A DNA stretch of 64,000 bases from NCBI RefSeq assembly GCF_000002235.5, contig NW_022145597.1, forward strand, positions 23,204,923-23,268,922, written 5' to 3'. Below are positions 50,008 through 61,324 of the stretch, piece by piece. The notes under the pieces are model-generated. The model saw only the letters and a program-made list of their open reading frames with translations. It did not search any database and was not told the DNA's origin. The position numbers were made by a program, and so were the translations under genes. Positions within the stretch are counted from its first letter, which is position 1; every line of letters begins with the position of its first letter. Origin of the DNA: Strongylocentrotus purpuratus. Its lineage: Eukaryota; Echinodermata; Echinoidea; Camarodonta; Strongylocentrotidae.

Positions 50008-50446
50008 ATGGAAGCTAACGAGATTTTAATTCGGCTATTTCAGGCTTTATGGCTACTCATCCTATCTCTGACGCCGCGACTCGACTTGGTGAGAGCTTTT
50101 ACCCAGGTTGGAAGGTCCCCTATTATCAGGGTTGCAAGTGGGGACATAGAGGGAAGGCGTATGGTTCTAACGCCGTCACATCTTGTACCGGTTTACCAAT
50201 ACCTTGGGGTCCCCTACGCCACTCCACCCGTAGGGCCCCGGCGGTTCAGGCCCCCTCATACACCCGGCCCGAGCTGGGAGGGGACGCGGAACGCGACAAC
50301 ATTCGGACCAGCATGCCCTCAGAAGGTTCATGAACCAACAGAGGATACGCCATTTTGGAAAAGCAACGTCATGAAGGTGAAAAAGCCCTTCCTGCAGAAA
50401 ATGAGCGAGGATTGTCTCTATCTTAATATCTACGTGCCAGAAAGAG
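50008..50446 (+). CDS. NLGN: Neuroligin-type cholinesterase-like adhesion protein, first coding exon
   Basis: The ATG at 50008 opens 146 codons plus one base before the donor AGAG|GTAAGA at 50447. Neuroligins are postsynaptic type I membrane proteins whose inactive cholinesterase-like ectodomain binds neurexins and whose cytoplasmic tail binds DLG/PSD-95 PDZ domains. Seen here: a signal peptide (hydrophobic QALWLLILSL, residues 12-21), GDIEGRR, YQYLGVPYATPPVGPRRF (64-81; human FLGVPYAAPPTGERRF), an N-glycosylation sequon N95-A-T, Cys103 and Cys136 spaced as the first disulfide of the family, and the carboxylesterase-B signature EDCLYLNIYVP (134-144). The exon ends in phase 1 just after YVPER, where vertebrate neuroligin exons end at splice site A. 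Catalytic residues lie in later exons outside the window, so another cholinesterase-like adhesion protein is possible but less likely. Confidence 0.87.
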
Positions 50447-52647
50447 GTAAGAAAAAGAATCATTTCATTTCACTTTAATTTGAAATAACATTATCCTAAA
50501 ACTTTCTCTGTGAAAAACCATGTTTATTTTTTCTTGTAAGTTAAGCTTTTTCTAAACAATATTGACTAATATAGCTACTAACAAAGTTTAATTTTGATCT
50601 TTCGCGCGACGAACAAGAACAACGATAGCTACATCCGTGTTTAATTTCGACGTCGGTATCGCAACATCAACAACAACAACAAAACGATCTATTGTAAAGC
50701 CATGATTTTTTAAGGACATCATTGTATACTGTACCTAATTAGCTTAATGAAACCATAAAAGTGCTAATTCAACGAAGTGTGTCCATAACGTGCGGTGAAG
50801 ATAAAAAGCTTTTAATGTAGTGTCATCTGTCATGAAGCTTATTGTGATCAGTGATATTTGACAATAAACCGATACAATTTCGTTAAGTGTGTTCTACCTG
50901 GCGTAAAATGGTGAAAATTCAAGTAATAAGTTACATTAAAACAAACACAAAGCAATTCGTCACGGCGTAAAATGCCCGGCAAGTCTTACAGCCTCCAAAA
51001 ATGTTTAAGAGTGGTATAAAAAAAATACTTTTGGCAAAGCATCACTAATAGAGAATGATCATGAGCAGTGTAAAAACAACATGACCGACTGTGGCAAATA
51101 GTGCCGAGCAACAACATCAAACTATAGATTTATTATTTTGTTCCAGCTGACAATTTCACACTATTTTGTATACAGGAACTATACTGGAGCTTATATTTCA
51201 CCCAAAATTGTTTTCACCATCACACATTTCATACAATTTTTTTTTGTGCAGTATCCTTGTGTTAATACTTATGTAAATTGCACTCAATTCAGCCGAAAGG
51301 CTGCCATGTACAATGTTTTTTATACCACAATAAATAAAAAATCATGTCAGTCAATTATAAACCATCAGTTTCTACTGCGGTGAATCAACAACGCGTCTTA
51401 TTTTCTCAGACTTTAACTTTGCAACAGCACCGAAGTCTGTTTTTAAATATTTTTCTATAGGCATACTGCAGATACAGGAAACGCCCACTTGATAATGTAG
51501 ACAGGTTGAAAAGTCAGAATATACTTGGATTGGTCTGTGCTTTATGCTAAGTAGTAGTTAGATTATTGATATATAAACCACTTCGGCGCCGGAATAGGCC
51601 TGATAATGAACCCAATCATTTCTAGAGGATGATTTGTTTAAGCGATCAGTAACATAAAATTGCAAATTCCTCTTTCAATTTTCAACCGTTTCAGGGTATG
51701 CCAACATTTTATATCATGATTTTATTGCTGTTGTTTTTTTTTGTACATGCTTTTATTATGTGTTCATTTTGTTTAAAATGAAAAGAAATGAACTCAAAAT
51801 TGAAATTAATATCAGAGATACGTTAAACAATCTGATATCTTTACTGATTGGTGTTTATACATACCGATTCGCAAACAGCTAAAATTTATCACCAGAGTGT
51901 GTTATTATCAAGGTGACAAAAACTGATCGATGTGCCCCAGATATTAAACTCTAACACCGTTGAACCTTGTGATGTCGTAAGGAAAGTCAAGAAGAAAGGG
52001 GAAAACATTTGAGCAGACAGTATTGGGAATAGAAGGCTGTCACGAACAGCTCCTAGAGCTCAAATTGTCTGATCGATTATGAAAACAGACCTTGAAAGTT
52101 CGATTTTGGTGTGGGGCCTAACAGCGCCGAGGTTTAAAGGGCGAATTCAGATCATGAGTGGAGATAAAAGATATGATTGAGGTATCATCTACTGATACAA
52201 TTTGCTGCGAAATTCACAGCTTAATGCTTAAAGCATTATGGTAAAGAGGATTTTGCTTTTAAAACAAAAATATACATATTTCTGAGCGCATGCCATAAAC
52301 AACGCGCTTTAAAAAAAAAGCAATGCCCTTTAAAAAAAAAAAGGCCCTTTTTTAAACAACTACATCCCCAGTTGTCTGTTTATGTTAAATTAATCCTCTT
52401 AATTTCTTTTCCTTAAACGCCTTTGGTGGACCTTTCGTTACGACCAAGACTATATTGGTTTTTCCGTTTCAAAAGAACCTTATTTATGAAAATGCACTTA
52501 TTACAAAGAATTCATTCATGTATTCACTTTGCTTGTTGAAAAGCAGGGTTTTTCACTCAGTATTAAATCTGGTCTCCCGTTAAACCTGTCATGTTGAAGA
52601 AAATATAAACAAACGATGAAATAGAGACAAGGAACACTTTACAGGTT

Positions 52648-52697
52648 GACAACAGCAACAACAACAACAACAACAACAACAACACCAACAACAACAT
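52648..52697 (+). repeat. (CAA)n microsatellite
   Basis: About 15 near-perfect CAA units. Confidence 0.95.
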
Positions 52698-52977
52698 TAC
52701 TTTAAGATAAATCAGAGCAACTGAAACGTGAGTGCAATAAAAGTTATCTGATTCGTGGGGGCAGGGGCAGATTATACCCAAGCATAATAAGTGTGTACTC
52801 TTTATATACACAGGGAATGCTTATTTAGCCCACAGTCTCGAAAACACACACTTATTTAGCATCAACTTGAGATGCCAATGCGACTCTCTTCAGTTACTCA
52901 ATGCGCATTACGTTTCTTATTGGTTCTACTGCTGACGTTTGATTTTGACGTTGTGGGAGGATATCACAGTGAAACCG

Positions 52978-53376
52978 ACCCCTGAAAACGGTTGCTCTTC
53001 AAATGTTCTGATAATCGAATTGTGATGAAAAATAGCTGAAGTGTTTGACCAAACATTCGTGCCACAATACTAGTCTCATATACGTATTTCTGTGTACAGT
53101 GCAGGCGCGTACACAGGGGGGGGGGGGGGGGGGGGGGGTTGGGGGTTAACCCCCCCTTTGGTATTTGTCTGTGTTTAAACCCCCCTCAACCCCCTAACCC
53201 CCCCCCCCTTTGCAATTTTTTTTTTTTTTTATTAAAAAAAAAAAAAAATATTCCCATGGCTGACCTAAAAAAGCTGACCTTACCCCTCCCCAACGGAGCA
53301 AAATGTCAAATGTTCAAATTTCGAGACCAAAAAAAAAAAAAAAGTGTCCTCTTCCCCCCCCCCTCCTCCCCCCCCC

Positions 53377-53411
<35 letters not shown>

Positions 53412-53690
53412 TTATTCAGCGGTCGGCTGAGTCGTTGCGATTTTTTTGGGACCAAAAAAAAGTGTCCTCTTACCCCCCCCCCCCCCCCCCCCCCCCGCTT
53501 ATTCAGCGACTGGCTGAGTCGTTGCGAAATTTTCGGCCCGATTTATAAATGTTAACCCCCCCCCCCCCCCCCCCCTTGAAAAAATCCTGCGTACGCGCCT
53601 GGTACAGTACATGTGCTCGTCGGCTGTAGTTTATTTCTTATTCTTTTGATGATCCTAAAACCTCCCAAACAGTAAAGACCCCTTCTTATT
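52978..53690 (+). mobile_element. TTAA-family MITE copy split by a hAT-type MITE
   Basis: GGTTGCTCTTCAAATG, CTCATATACGTATTTCTGTG and TACAGTG precede the hAT element; the continuation (GTACAGTACATGTGCTCGT, TTCTTATTCTTTTGATGATC) follows it. The uninterrupted order is seen at 1995-2065. Confidence 0.8.
53102..53601 (+). mobile_element. hAT-type MITE, copy B
   Basis: TIRs CAGGCGCGTACACAGG and the inverse of CAGGCGCGTACGCAGG; target duplication GTACAGTG (53094-53101) / GTACAGTA (53602-53609). Same internal order as copy A in the opposite orientation, including two GTGTCCTCTT...poly-C...CTTATTCAGCG modules. Poly-C runs reach 34 nt. Confidence 0.93.
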
Positions 53691-53694
53691 TACT

Positions 53695-53958
53695 ACAGAC
53701 AGAGTGAATCCTTCAAAATTCTTCCAACTTGCCACAGGATCAATAACAAGAGGACATGATTTCAAGATTGTTAAACAACGTTTTAACACAAGACTTAGGC
53801 AGTATAGTTTCTCAATAAGGAGTGTAAACAATAAGGAAGTAGTCAATGCTACCACCATTAACCAATTCAAGTCATCCCTAGAAAGGTATTGGAGAAATAA
53901 TCCAATAAAGTTTGAACCATACTTGAGACGGGATGCAACAGTAAAGAGGGACAAATAA
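53695..53958 (+). mobile_element. Non-LTR retrotransposon (LINE) ORF2 C-terminal fragment
   Basis: The frame encodes NPSKFFQLATGSITRGHDFK, QRFNTRLRQYSFSIRSVNN and EVVNATTINQFKSSLERYW. This order, R..YSFS.R.VN...VVNA.T.N.FK..L..YW, is the typical C-terminus of reverse transcriptases of Jockey/CR1-like LINEs encoded in metazoan genomes. The usual WNSLP after VNN is missing, a small in-frame deletion. It is 5'-truncated, as usual for LINE copies. Confidence 0.75.
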
Positions 53959-54075
53959 GCGAAGCTTCCAGTCTCTACACCCAAGTATGCCCAAGTATAC
54001 CAAGTATAATAAACCCTTTTCAATTGATTTGAGACAGTCGGTGGTTGGTTGATTATTGTTTTACCTGACTGCTAA

Positions 54076-54186
54076 GTTTCCTTTTTATGCCTTACCAAAG
54101 GGTATTGGGCGCATTCACTTGGTTTCGACCCCGGGATCTCTTGGTTACGTGACCACTGCTCTACCACTGAGCCATCGCGCCTCCTC
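54076..54186 (-). mobile_element. tRNA-derived SINE (family 2)
   Basis: On the minus strand GCGCGATGGCTCAGTGGTAG contains an A box and GGGGTCGAAACC a B box, followed by CAATACCCTTTGGTAAGGCA. It shares head and following block with the copy at 9050-9190. Confidence 0.75.
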
Positions 54187-54217
54187 AGTTAATTTCACAA
54201 AGTAGTTGCATGACCAA

Positions 54218-54364
54218 GGCCCTCTTTCATAAAACTTGTCATCAATGACAAATTACAATAACTGTTATAAGCTACTGAAATCGATGCATTTGATTGGCTG
54301 AGAGCAAATTTCTCATAGAAATTTAGCATTGGTTATTGATAAAGAGTTTTATGAAACAGGGCCC
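54218..54364. mobile_element. Small MITE with GGCCCTNTTTCATAAAACT ends
   Basis: The left CCCTCTTTCATAAAACTTGT and the inverse of the right end (GGGCCCTGTTTCATAAAACT) form arms of about 33 bp around an AT-rich core of about 80 bp. Confidence 0.8.
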
Positions 54365-55459
54365 AGATCACAGCTTTAATTCTAATTCTCCTCAGTCGTA
54401 CAGCGTGCAAATGTTTAAATGCATAATGAAGTACAACCAGCGCTATAACATGTTTATTTTCGTGACCCCATCCAATCGTCGGCTCCTACATGAGATTAAA
54501 GATTTATCCGAATTCTCATTTCCATTTAGAAGACTTGACTAAGCCCATGAGCCTAACGCAATGCATACAGAACGAATTTATACGACGGGGGAAGAGGACG
54601 ATAGTCATTTTTTACACCGAGCTATCGCCTCTGGCAAGGGAGTAAGTAAGATATATCTTGGGATGGATTGAAATAGTTCAGGGTCTCTATATTGTAATGA
54701 CAATCGCCTAGCTTTGGTTTTAATTGGTTTTGTGTCAGAGTTGATTGATGCTCTATTTCTTGTGAAAGAACATAGTAAGAGAAAAGGATGAGAGGGTTGT
54801 GTAACTAGGGTCGGTACTCCGGGGTGGGGGAGGAGGGGGGGGGGGGGGGGAGAGGGGTGGCACAGTACCCCCGCTTTTTCGAGTACCCCAAAGTGACATC
54901 ATAGTGACCTCACAATCTTTAAAGTTTTGCTCGCTCGCAATAGAATACGCAGACTATCACACACAATAATAAAGTATGATGCAGTGTCTTAGACCTCGAA
55001 AAGATAATCTCTTTGAAACACAGATAGTGCCCTTTTTGGCTGGTGCACTTCCACTTTTAAAGACGCTTCGACGCCCCTATGTGTATCAAATTAGTCATCC
55101 TAAAGTTAGTCACATTGCACATCCAATTCGGGTTCGAACAATCGTCATTGACCTGATTACATAATCATTTAAAACTTTGCATATTTGTATTTGATATTGC
55201 ATAAAGTCATAATTACATTATATTATAAAATGCAGAAATGTGATATTATTTTCTTTGTTATCCTATAAGGGTCTCCATAGTAGATTCACATTTTCTCTGT
55301 TTCTTAATGGCGCCATATTTCTGTTAACACATCTAAATACGTTCGAGGAATTCGCTGAAATGTCTCGGTGCTACGTGCTATCACCTGAGATTTTTTAGAT
55401 TTTTAGATTTTATTTTGGATTTTTTTTGTTGATTTTTTGTTGTTGATTTTTTGTGTGAT

Positions 55460-55465
55460 TTTGTG

Positions 55466-55501
<36 letters not shown>

Positions 55502-55516
55502 GGGGGGGGGGGGGGG
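55460..55516 (+). repeat. Poly-T followed by poly-G homopolymers
   Basis: T run of about 31 nt (55470-55500) followed directly by a G run of 16 nt, after TTGTTGATTTTTTG repeats. Confidence 0.95.
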
Positions 55517-55671
55517 TATCTTCAAATTGGATTTCTTTACAAGTCTTTTTGACACCGCCGCAATAATGCACGCATGAGTCGTGATGTCACAATGGGTAGA
55601 ACAAAATATCAAGTGGATCTATAGAAGATATGAAACCACTATCCGCTATACTATGCGTACACCGTAGACAA

Positions 55672-55790
55672 GGGGGTAGTTTACTGGGGGTAGTTGTCCT
55701 AGGGGGTAGTTGTCCCATGGGGAAGTCGTCCTAGAGGGTGGTTGACTGGAGGTGGTTATCCAGGGGTGGATATCCAGGGGGTAGGTGTCT
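55672..55790 (+). repeat. Degenerate G-rich tandem repeat (~18-20-bp unit)
   Basis: Six or so variants of GGGGGTAGTTGTCCTAG follow one another from 55672 to 55790 (GTAGTTTACTGG, GTAGTTGTCCTA, GTAGTTGTCCCA, GAAGTCGTCCTA, GTGGTTGACTGG, GTGGTTATCCAG). Confidence 0.85.
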
Positions 55791-55817
55791 TACACACACA
55801 CAATTAAAAAAGGTAGA

Positions 55818-55819
55818 GT

Positions 55820-55852
<33 letters not shown>

Positions 55853-55873
55853 GAGAACGAGAGAGAGGAGAAC

Positions 55874-55909
<36 letters not shown>

Positions 55910-55916
55910 GGGAGAG

Positions 55917-55955
<39 letters not shown>

Positions 55956-56728
55956 AAGATATAAACAGTGTGTGGAATGTTTTTTGTTTATCTTGATACA
56001 GTTAGGTGAATATCGTCGAACGTAAATGCTAGAACTTTAAATATAAACAATAATAAATAATCTGACATAAATGTCGGCGTATAAACCATCGGCGGTTTTA
56101 TATACCGACGAGACCGTCATAATTCTATCATAATGACGACGAAACATTACAGAAGAGCAGATCAAATGAGAAGATAAGAAGCGACTGCCCAGTCACCAAT
56201 CGCAATGTCTTTTTATAGGAACAGAGCTATAAATTGCATTAATCTTTATGACTTCAGTCACAACTTGCTGAAAACAGCATACCCTGAAATGTACACATGG
56301 GACAACGTTGCAGGTATATAATGGTCAGAACGTATCGTGGAATGTCTTTTTTATTTTGACTATCAGGGCTACTCAACATTTTCACGGGATCTTTCAGAAT
56401 TGTCTGGCAGATGTTATTTATCTGTACAGTTAAACATATTTTGTGATAATTTTCATTTGGATTTTGTTGGATTTTGTTTCCACCGATCGTTAGGCCTATC
56501 AGGATTTAAGATCATCTTTAGCTTAGAGTTTGCTTGCAAGAAGTAAACCCATCACTCAGTGTTAACATTAAGGGGGTATCATCCCGGACTTGAGCTATAC
56601 CAAGATGTAATCCCATGACACAGTTCTTTATAATCCTACTTGCATGGAGATGGACAATGTATGGGTGACGACAGAACAGATGTGAGAAAACAGACTGGGA
56701 GTCCGATATATATAGAGAGAGAGAGAGA

Positions 56729-56764
<36 letters not shown>

Positions 56765-56850
56765 CACACACAGCAAGAGAGATACCTATAGAGTGAGGTG
56801 AAGTGAGAGAGAGAGAGAGAGAGAGAGAGAAGGAGAGAGAGAGGGGGGGG
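55818..56850 (+). repeat. (GA)n microsatellite cluster
   Basis: (GA)n at 55818-55953, 56717-56762 and 56805-56845 on the plus strand, separated by unique sequence. Confidence 0.95.
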
Positions 56851-57865
56851 GGTGGACCATCATACGAATAAATAGTGTGAGATAGGAGAAAGAAAGAGAG
56901 GTCTAACCCCGAAGGGAATAGTAATATGAAAGCAAATTGATATATTCAAATGTGATATAGGTATTAGATTTTCACAAGAACAATTCTAAAATCACCAATA
57001 ATAAGAAAGGATAATGAATTCCAGAGTACATTAAATCTTTCGGTTTTTCATCTGTCCATTCTCGAAATAAAAATTCACGACTGCCTCCAAATGTATGTCG
57101 ATTACAGAGAGGGAAAACAAATTATGAGAAAGAGGGAGAGAGGAAAAAAGCACTTGTAAACTGGATTTCATCTACTTCATCAGAAGGTGGAAACTTCATT
57201 AAAATGACATTTACAAGAAACTTCGTACTACGGAAATAAACTCGTGTCTCGTCAAAAAATCTGTGACACTTGCGGAGCCGCTTCCGCACCATACATGGAG
57301 TAACGGAGAGTCGTTTGCACGGAACGTTGTTTTATTCATGTTATAAAACGATTATCTATACACTCTTGTCTCGCTCCTCAAGCCCTTGGGTAATGTTATG
57401 GAATGAAATGATTGATTGAGTAAAAGAGAAAGAGAAAGAGAGAGAGAGAGAGAGAGAGTAACGTACTTTCTTCGCTTCGAAACGTGCGTCGTCGAGGACT
57501 CGAAAATGTCAGTTAATCTAGATCTTGGGAAGCAGTACAAAGGGGAGTTTTTTAAATATATTTTAAAGACATAATGGATTTTGTTTTGACGATGATGGGG
57601 CTGCCGTTTGCAGTGTACGTGATGCTTCGAGTAGACGTGCAACATTATGAAATAAAGGGATGTGAATAGTTGCAGTAGAATCTGGGAATCTTGTATTTGA
57701 GACCAGATTAATAAGATATTATTCATGATATTAATGTTTGTAGATGAATTTTTTCCCACTGTGTACGTGTATCTTAACATCGTTATATATACTTGTTTTT
57801 TTTAATCAATATTTCGGAGTAGAATATAATTTCTGACCAAAGAGTATGGCCCCTAATATGCATGA

Positions 57866-58970
57866 CACTATGCGAATCCGCCCTTGCATTTGAGAGCGTT
57901 TTCCTTAAAATGGAGCAACTAGAACCTATTATGCAGCCTAACTTGTCGTTCTTTTATCATTCTTTTTCATATGGGAGTAATTGTACGTGGCACCAACATG
58001 ACTACAGTCGTCATTCGTTAAGCCTTTGGAATCATGAAGCATATATTTTACTAGGCCATTTTCGTAATGTAACCAAATTTATACTTTAGTGCCTCGAAAT
58101 GAGTAATTTCATTAATTGTTATGAATAATTTTATTTTGATAGTCAGAATGCAAATTGCATATATTATACGTTGTTAGGTATAGGGAAAACCATAATGTTT
58201 GTCATATATACCTAGCAAAAACTTATGTATGCAATTTGACTTTTGACTTTTGAGATACATTCATTATTTTATAACAGATGAATGGAATAATTAGTATCAA
58301 GGCGCTTCACAAAGGCACTTGCAAAAATTTGGTTACATTACGAAAATTGCCTATTCCGTTTGATCGATATCCAATGACGTATGAGCTCGCACACAGAGAT
58401 AGTATAACCCTCAAAATAATAAAATAACAGCTTTGATATTGCGCCAATCTTCACACTTGGTTTCATACGAGAGTTATTGGTACATGATCCGAATATTACT
58501 CTAATCGTTATTTGTTAAGCCGTTTGTATCATGCAGCATTTATTTCAATAGTGGTTTATCACTGTCAATACGTACATGAGCACGCAACACATATAGAAAG
58601 TATTTCCTTCCAAACAAATTAAAGTGACAGCGTATAATGCCATTCTTCAATAATTCTCATATGAGAATTATTGTACATGATAACAATATGCTCATTGTTC
58701 GCTAAGCCATAGAACGAGGCTTTTCTATGCTGGTTAATCGCTATAGATTTACGTATGAGCTCCCAACACATCGAAAGCATTTCCCTCAAAGTAAAGGCTT
58801 AAAGTATCCTTTTCTTATACTGAATTCTCATATGAGTGTAATTATAATTGGGCATGATTATAGTCATGATTCGCTAAGCCATCGATATTATGCAGCATAC
58901 TTTAATGCTGTTTGATTACTATCAATACGTATGCGCTCGCTATACAGTGTATGCCTTGAACTTTAAAACT
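57866..58970 (+). repeat. Diverged tandem array, ~180-bp unit, four to five units
   Basis: Unit starts (CGTATGAGCTCGC and variants) lie at 58378, 58571, 58752 and 58928, spaced 193, 181 and 176 bp; an earlier unit begins near 57866. Shared landmarks per unit: a TTTCC(C/T)TC-AAA block, CATATGAG-GTAATT, CATGAT, TTCG(C/T)TAAGCC, ATGCAGCAT and CAATACGT. Confidence 0.85.
58053..58354. mobile_element. MITE inserted in the ~180-bp tandem array
   Basis: AGGCCATTTTCGTAATGTAA... at the left and the inverse of ...TTACATTACGAAAATTGCCT at the right form arms of about 29 bp, weakly extended to about 45. TA is present at both junctions. Skipping the element makes the flanking tandem unit continuous with its neighbours. 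Confidence 0.8.
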
Positions 58971-59279
58971 AGGCCTGTACAGGCTCGCTTACATATGAAT
59001 TTTTATTGATGAACTGGGCGTTTTTGTTAATGACGTAAGCACAACTATTCTTCACATTTCTGTTTAGTTTAACGCACAGATAAGACTCCGGTTCCTGTGA
59101 CAATTGCTCCTTTCTTCAATTTCCTGCCTTAACTGAATTATAACTTCAGTTTGGACCCAACTCTGTACCCAGTTCTTACCCTGATCCATCGAGAACTCCT
59201 TTGCAACCATAACTTTAACCCTAAACATTTTACGAACTAAAAAAGCGGAGCAGTTGTCGGAGGAACGAACGTCCGACCT

Positions 59280-59490
59280 CCAAGAAGAAAGAAATAAAAG
59301 AAGAAAGGAAAAAGGGAAAGAAAGAAAGATAGGCAAAGGAAAACTGAAATAAATAGATTAATGAAAAATTTAAAAGAAGGCAAGAAAGCAGGGGAAAAAA
59401 GGACGAAGGAGGACAAAAATAAATGAAAGATTGAAAGGAGGAGAAGAGAGAAAAAAAGAAAAGGAAAAAAAAAGAAGAAAATTGCCGCTG
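59280..59490 (+). repeat. Polypurine (GAAA) tract
   Basis: About 210 bp dominated by A and G on the plus strand without a fixed period. Confidence 0.9.
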
Positions 59491-59846
59491 TTTTCTCTGC
59501 GTCTTTATGTGAACGGCCCTCAAACGATCTATACACATGACGTATAGATATATATCCATACTCCACGATAATTGAATTCCAGCAAATATTATACCTGATA
59601 CGCATCAGCATCGAGTGAATATTGCACACGAAGGTCATACAGAGACTGATCGTTATTCTTCTTATTTGCCGCCACTTGCTTCTATATTTCACATATAGGC
59701 TCTATTTGGCGGCCTTGCCATGCAGTGACGAATGATATAGGAATAACAATGATAGTTATGTCAAGTAATATACGTGTATGTGGAAATTTTCTTTCTACAT
59801 GTATATGACTGTAATGTTAAAAGTAAACACACGGTAGCTAACTAAT

Positions 59847-59847
<1 letters not shown>

Positions 59848-59911
<64 letters not shown>

Positions 59912-59932
59912 GGGGGAGGGGGGGGGGGGGGG
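59848..59932 (+). repeat. (GA)n plus poly-G
   Basis: About 60 bp of (GA)n ending in GGAGGGGGG runs. Confidence 0.95.
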
Positions 59933-61069
59933 AAGAAAAAAACCTCTGACTACTTTTGATAAAAAGTTATACAAATATCACGCACGGTTTCTTCTTATCG
60001 TAAGAAATTATTTCAATATTATTTCAGTACATTGCACACAATGAACATTCCTAATAATATTTTAACAAATAACTTGTTAATATGGCTGGGTAATTCATTT
60101 GTGTGAGCCAATCTGCTTATATTTTCAGATAGACACCGAACATACAAATGTTCAGAACAGTGTCTGAAGAATATTAAATTCTGTTAGCATAAAATGTGCA
60201 AATTGAGGAGAAAGCAGTGGCACAACATTACTTTTGGGGGTAAATACATCTCATATATCTGCGAGGTAATCTTAGTTATTTCTGATCATATATTTTGAAT
60301 TTAAGGAAACAGAAAATTCTGGTCGTCTTTTTGACGCTAAGGAAACCGACTTATTTTGTTGTTGTTGCAATTTTGCAGTAGGCCTATGTTCTAAAATTTA
60401 ATTATTTATAAATTCTGTACCATCAGCAAGATCATGAAATTTGCTAAAAGTGCTGACTAGATGTCAGATTTCATTCTATTGTTCCGAATTAAATGATTTG
60501 TATTTCTCATGAAAGATCTCATCTCTGTCACTTTGAAGAAAAATAATTTCAAAATCCAAAAAGAATATTAAATATTATTAGGAAATAAGTGATATAATGT
60601 TTATTTTTCTCCAGACACCCTACGTTACCATACTACTATAGGCATATTCTAGACTATAATACTGTACTATTGTATAGTATACTGTGCTATAACATCTATA
60701 ATGGGATAGAAGATAATGCATGCATTTCAGGCGTTTATAGAAATCAATAGCTAAGTGCTGATAATCCTACTTAACGGTCTTAAAATATTTAAATCCTCGC
60801 AAAAAATGTGATGACAACTTGACATAGAAATCCTGTACTATAGATATTTTTTTCTAATTGATGAAAATATTTCATTAGGTTTAAATGGGCGGTAGGAGCC
60901 GTAAGGTGGCAAGCAAAATGGACGTTCGACGGTGTATATACGCCCCTTCAATTGTTGTCACTTTCCGAAAAATAATTAATATGAATATCGAGGTATTGAA
61001 CTAAAATCAGGCAATTGCGTAGATATCACACATACATTTGGAAAGGTCTTTAGAGTAGTAGAATGAATA

Positions 61070-61155
61070 ACAGAGAGAGAGAGAGATAGAGAGAGAGAAA
61101 TAGAGAGAGAGATAGAAATAGAGAGGGGGAGAAAGGGAGAAGGAGATAGAAAGAT

Positions 61156-61194
<39 letters not shown>

Positions 61195-61291
61195 AACTTG
61201 AGAGGGAAGTGAATTAAGAGAGAAACAGAGGGTAGAAAATAGAGAGAAGAGAGGAAGGGAGGGAGAAAGAATATAAAGGAGTGAGGGGTAC

Positions 61292-61324
<33 letters not shown>

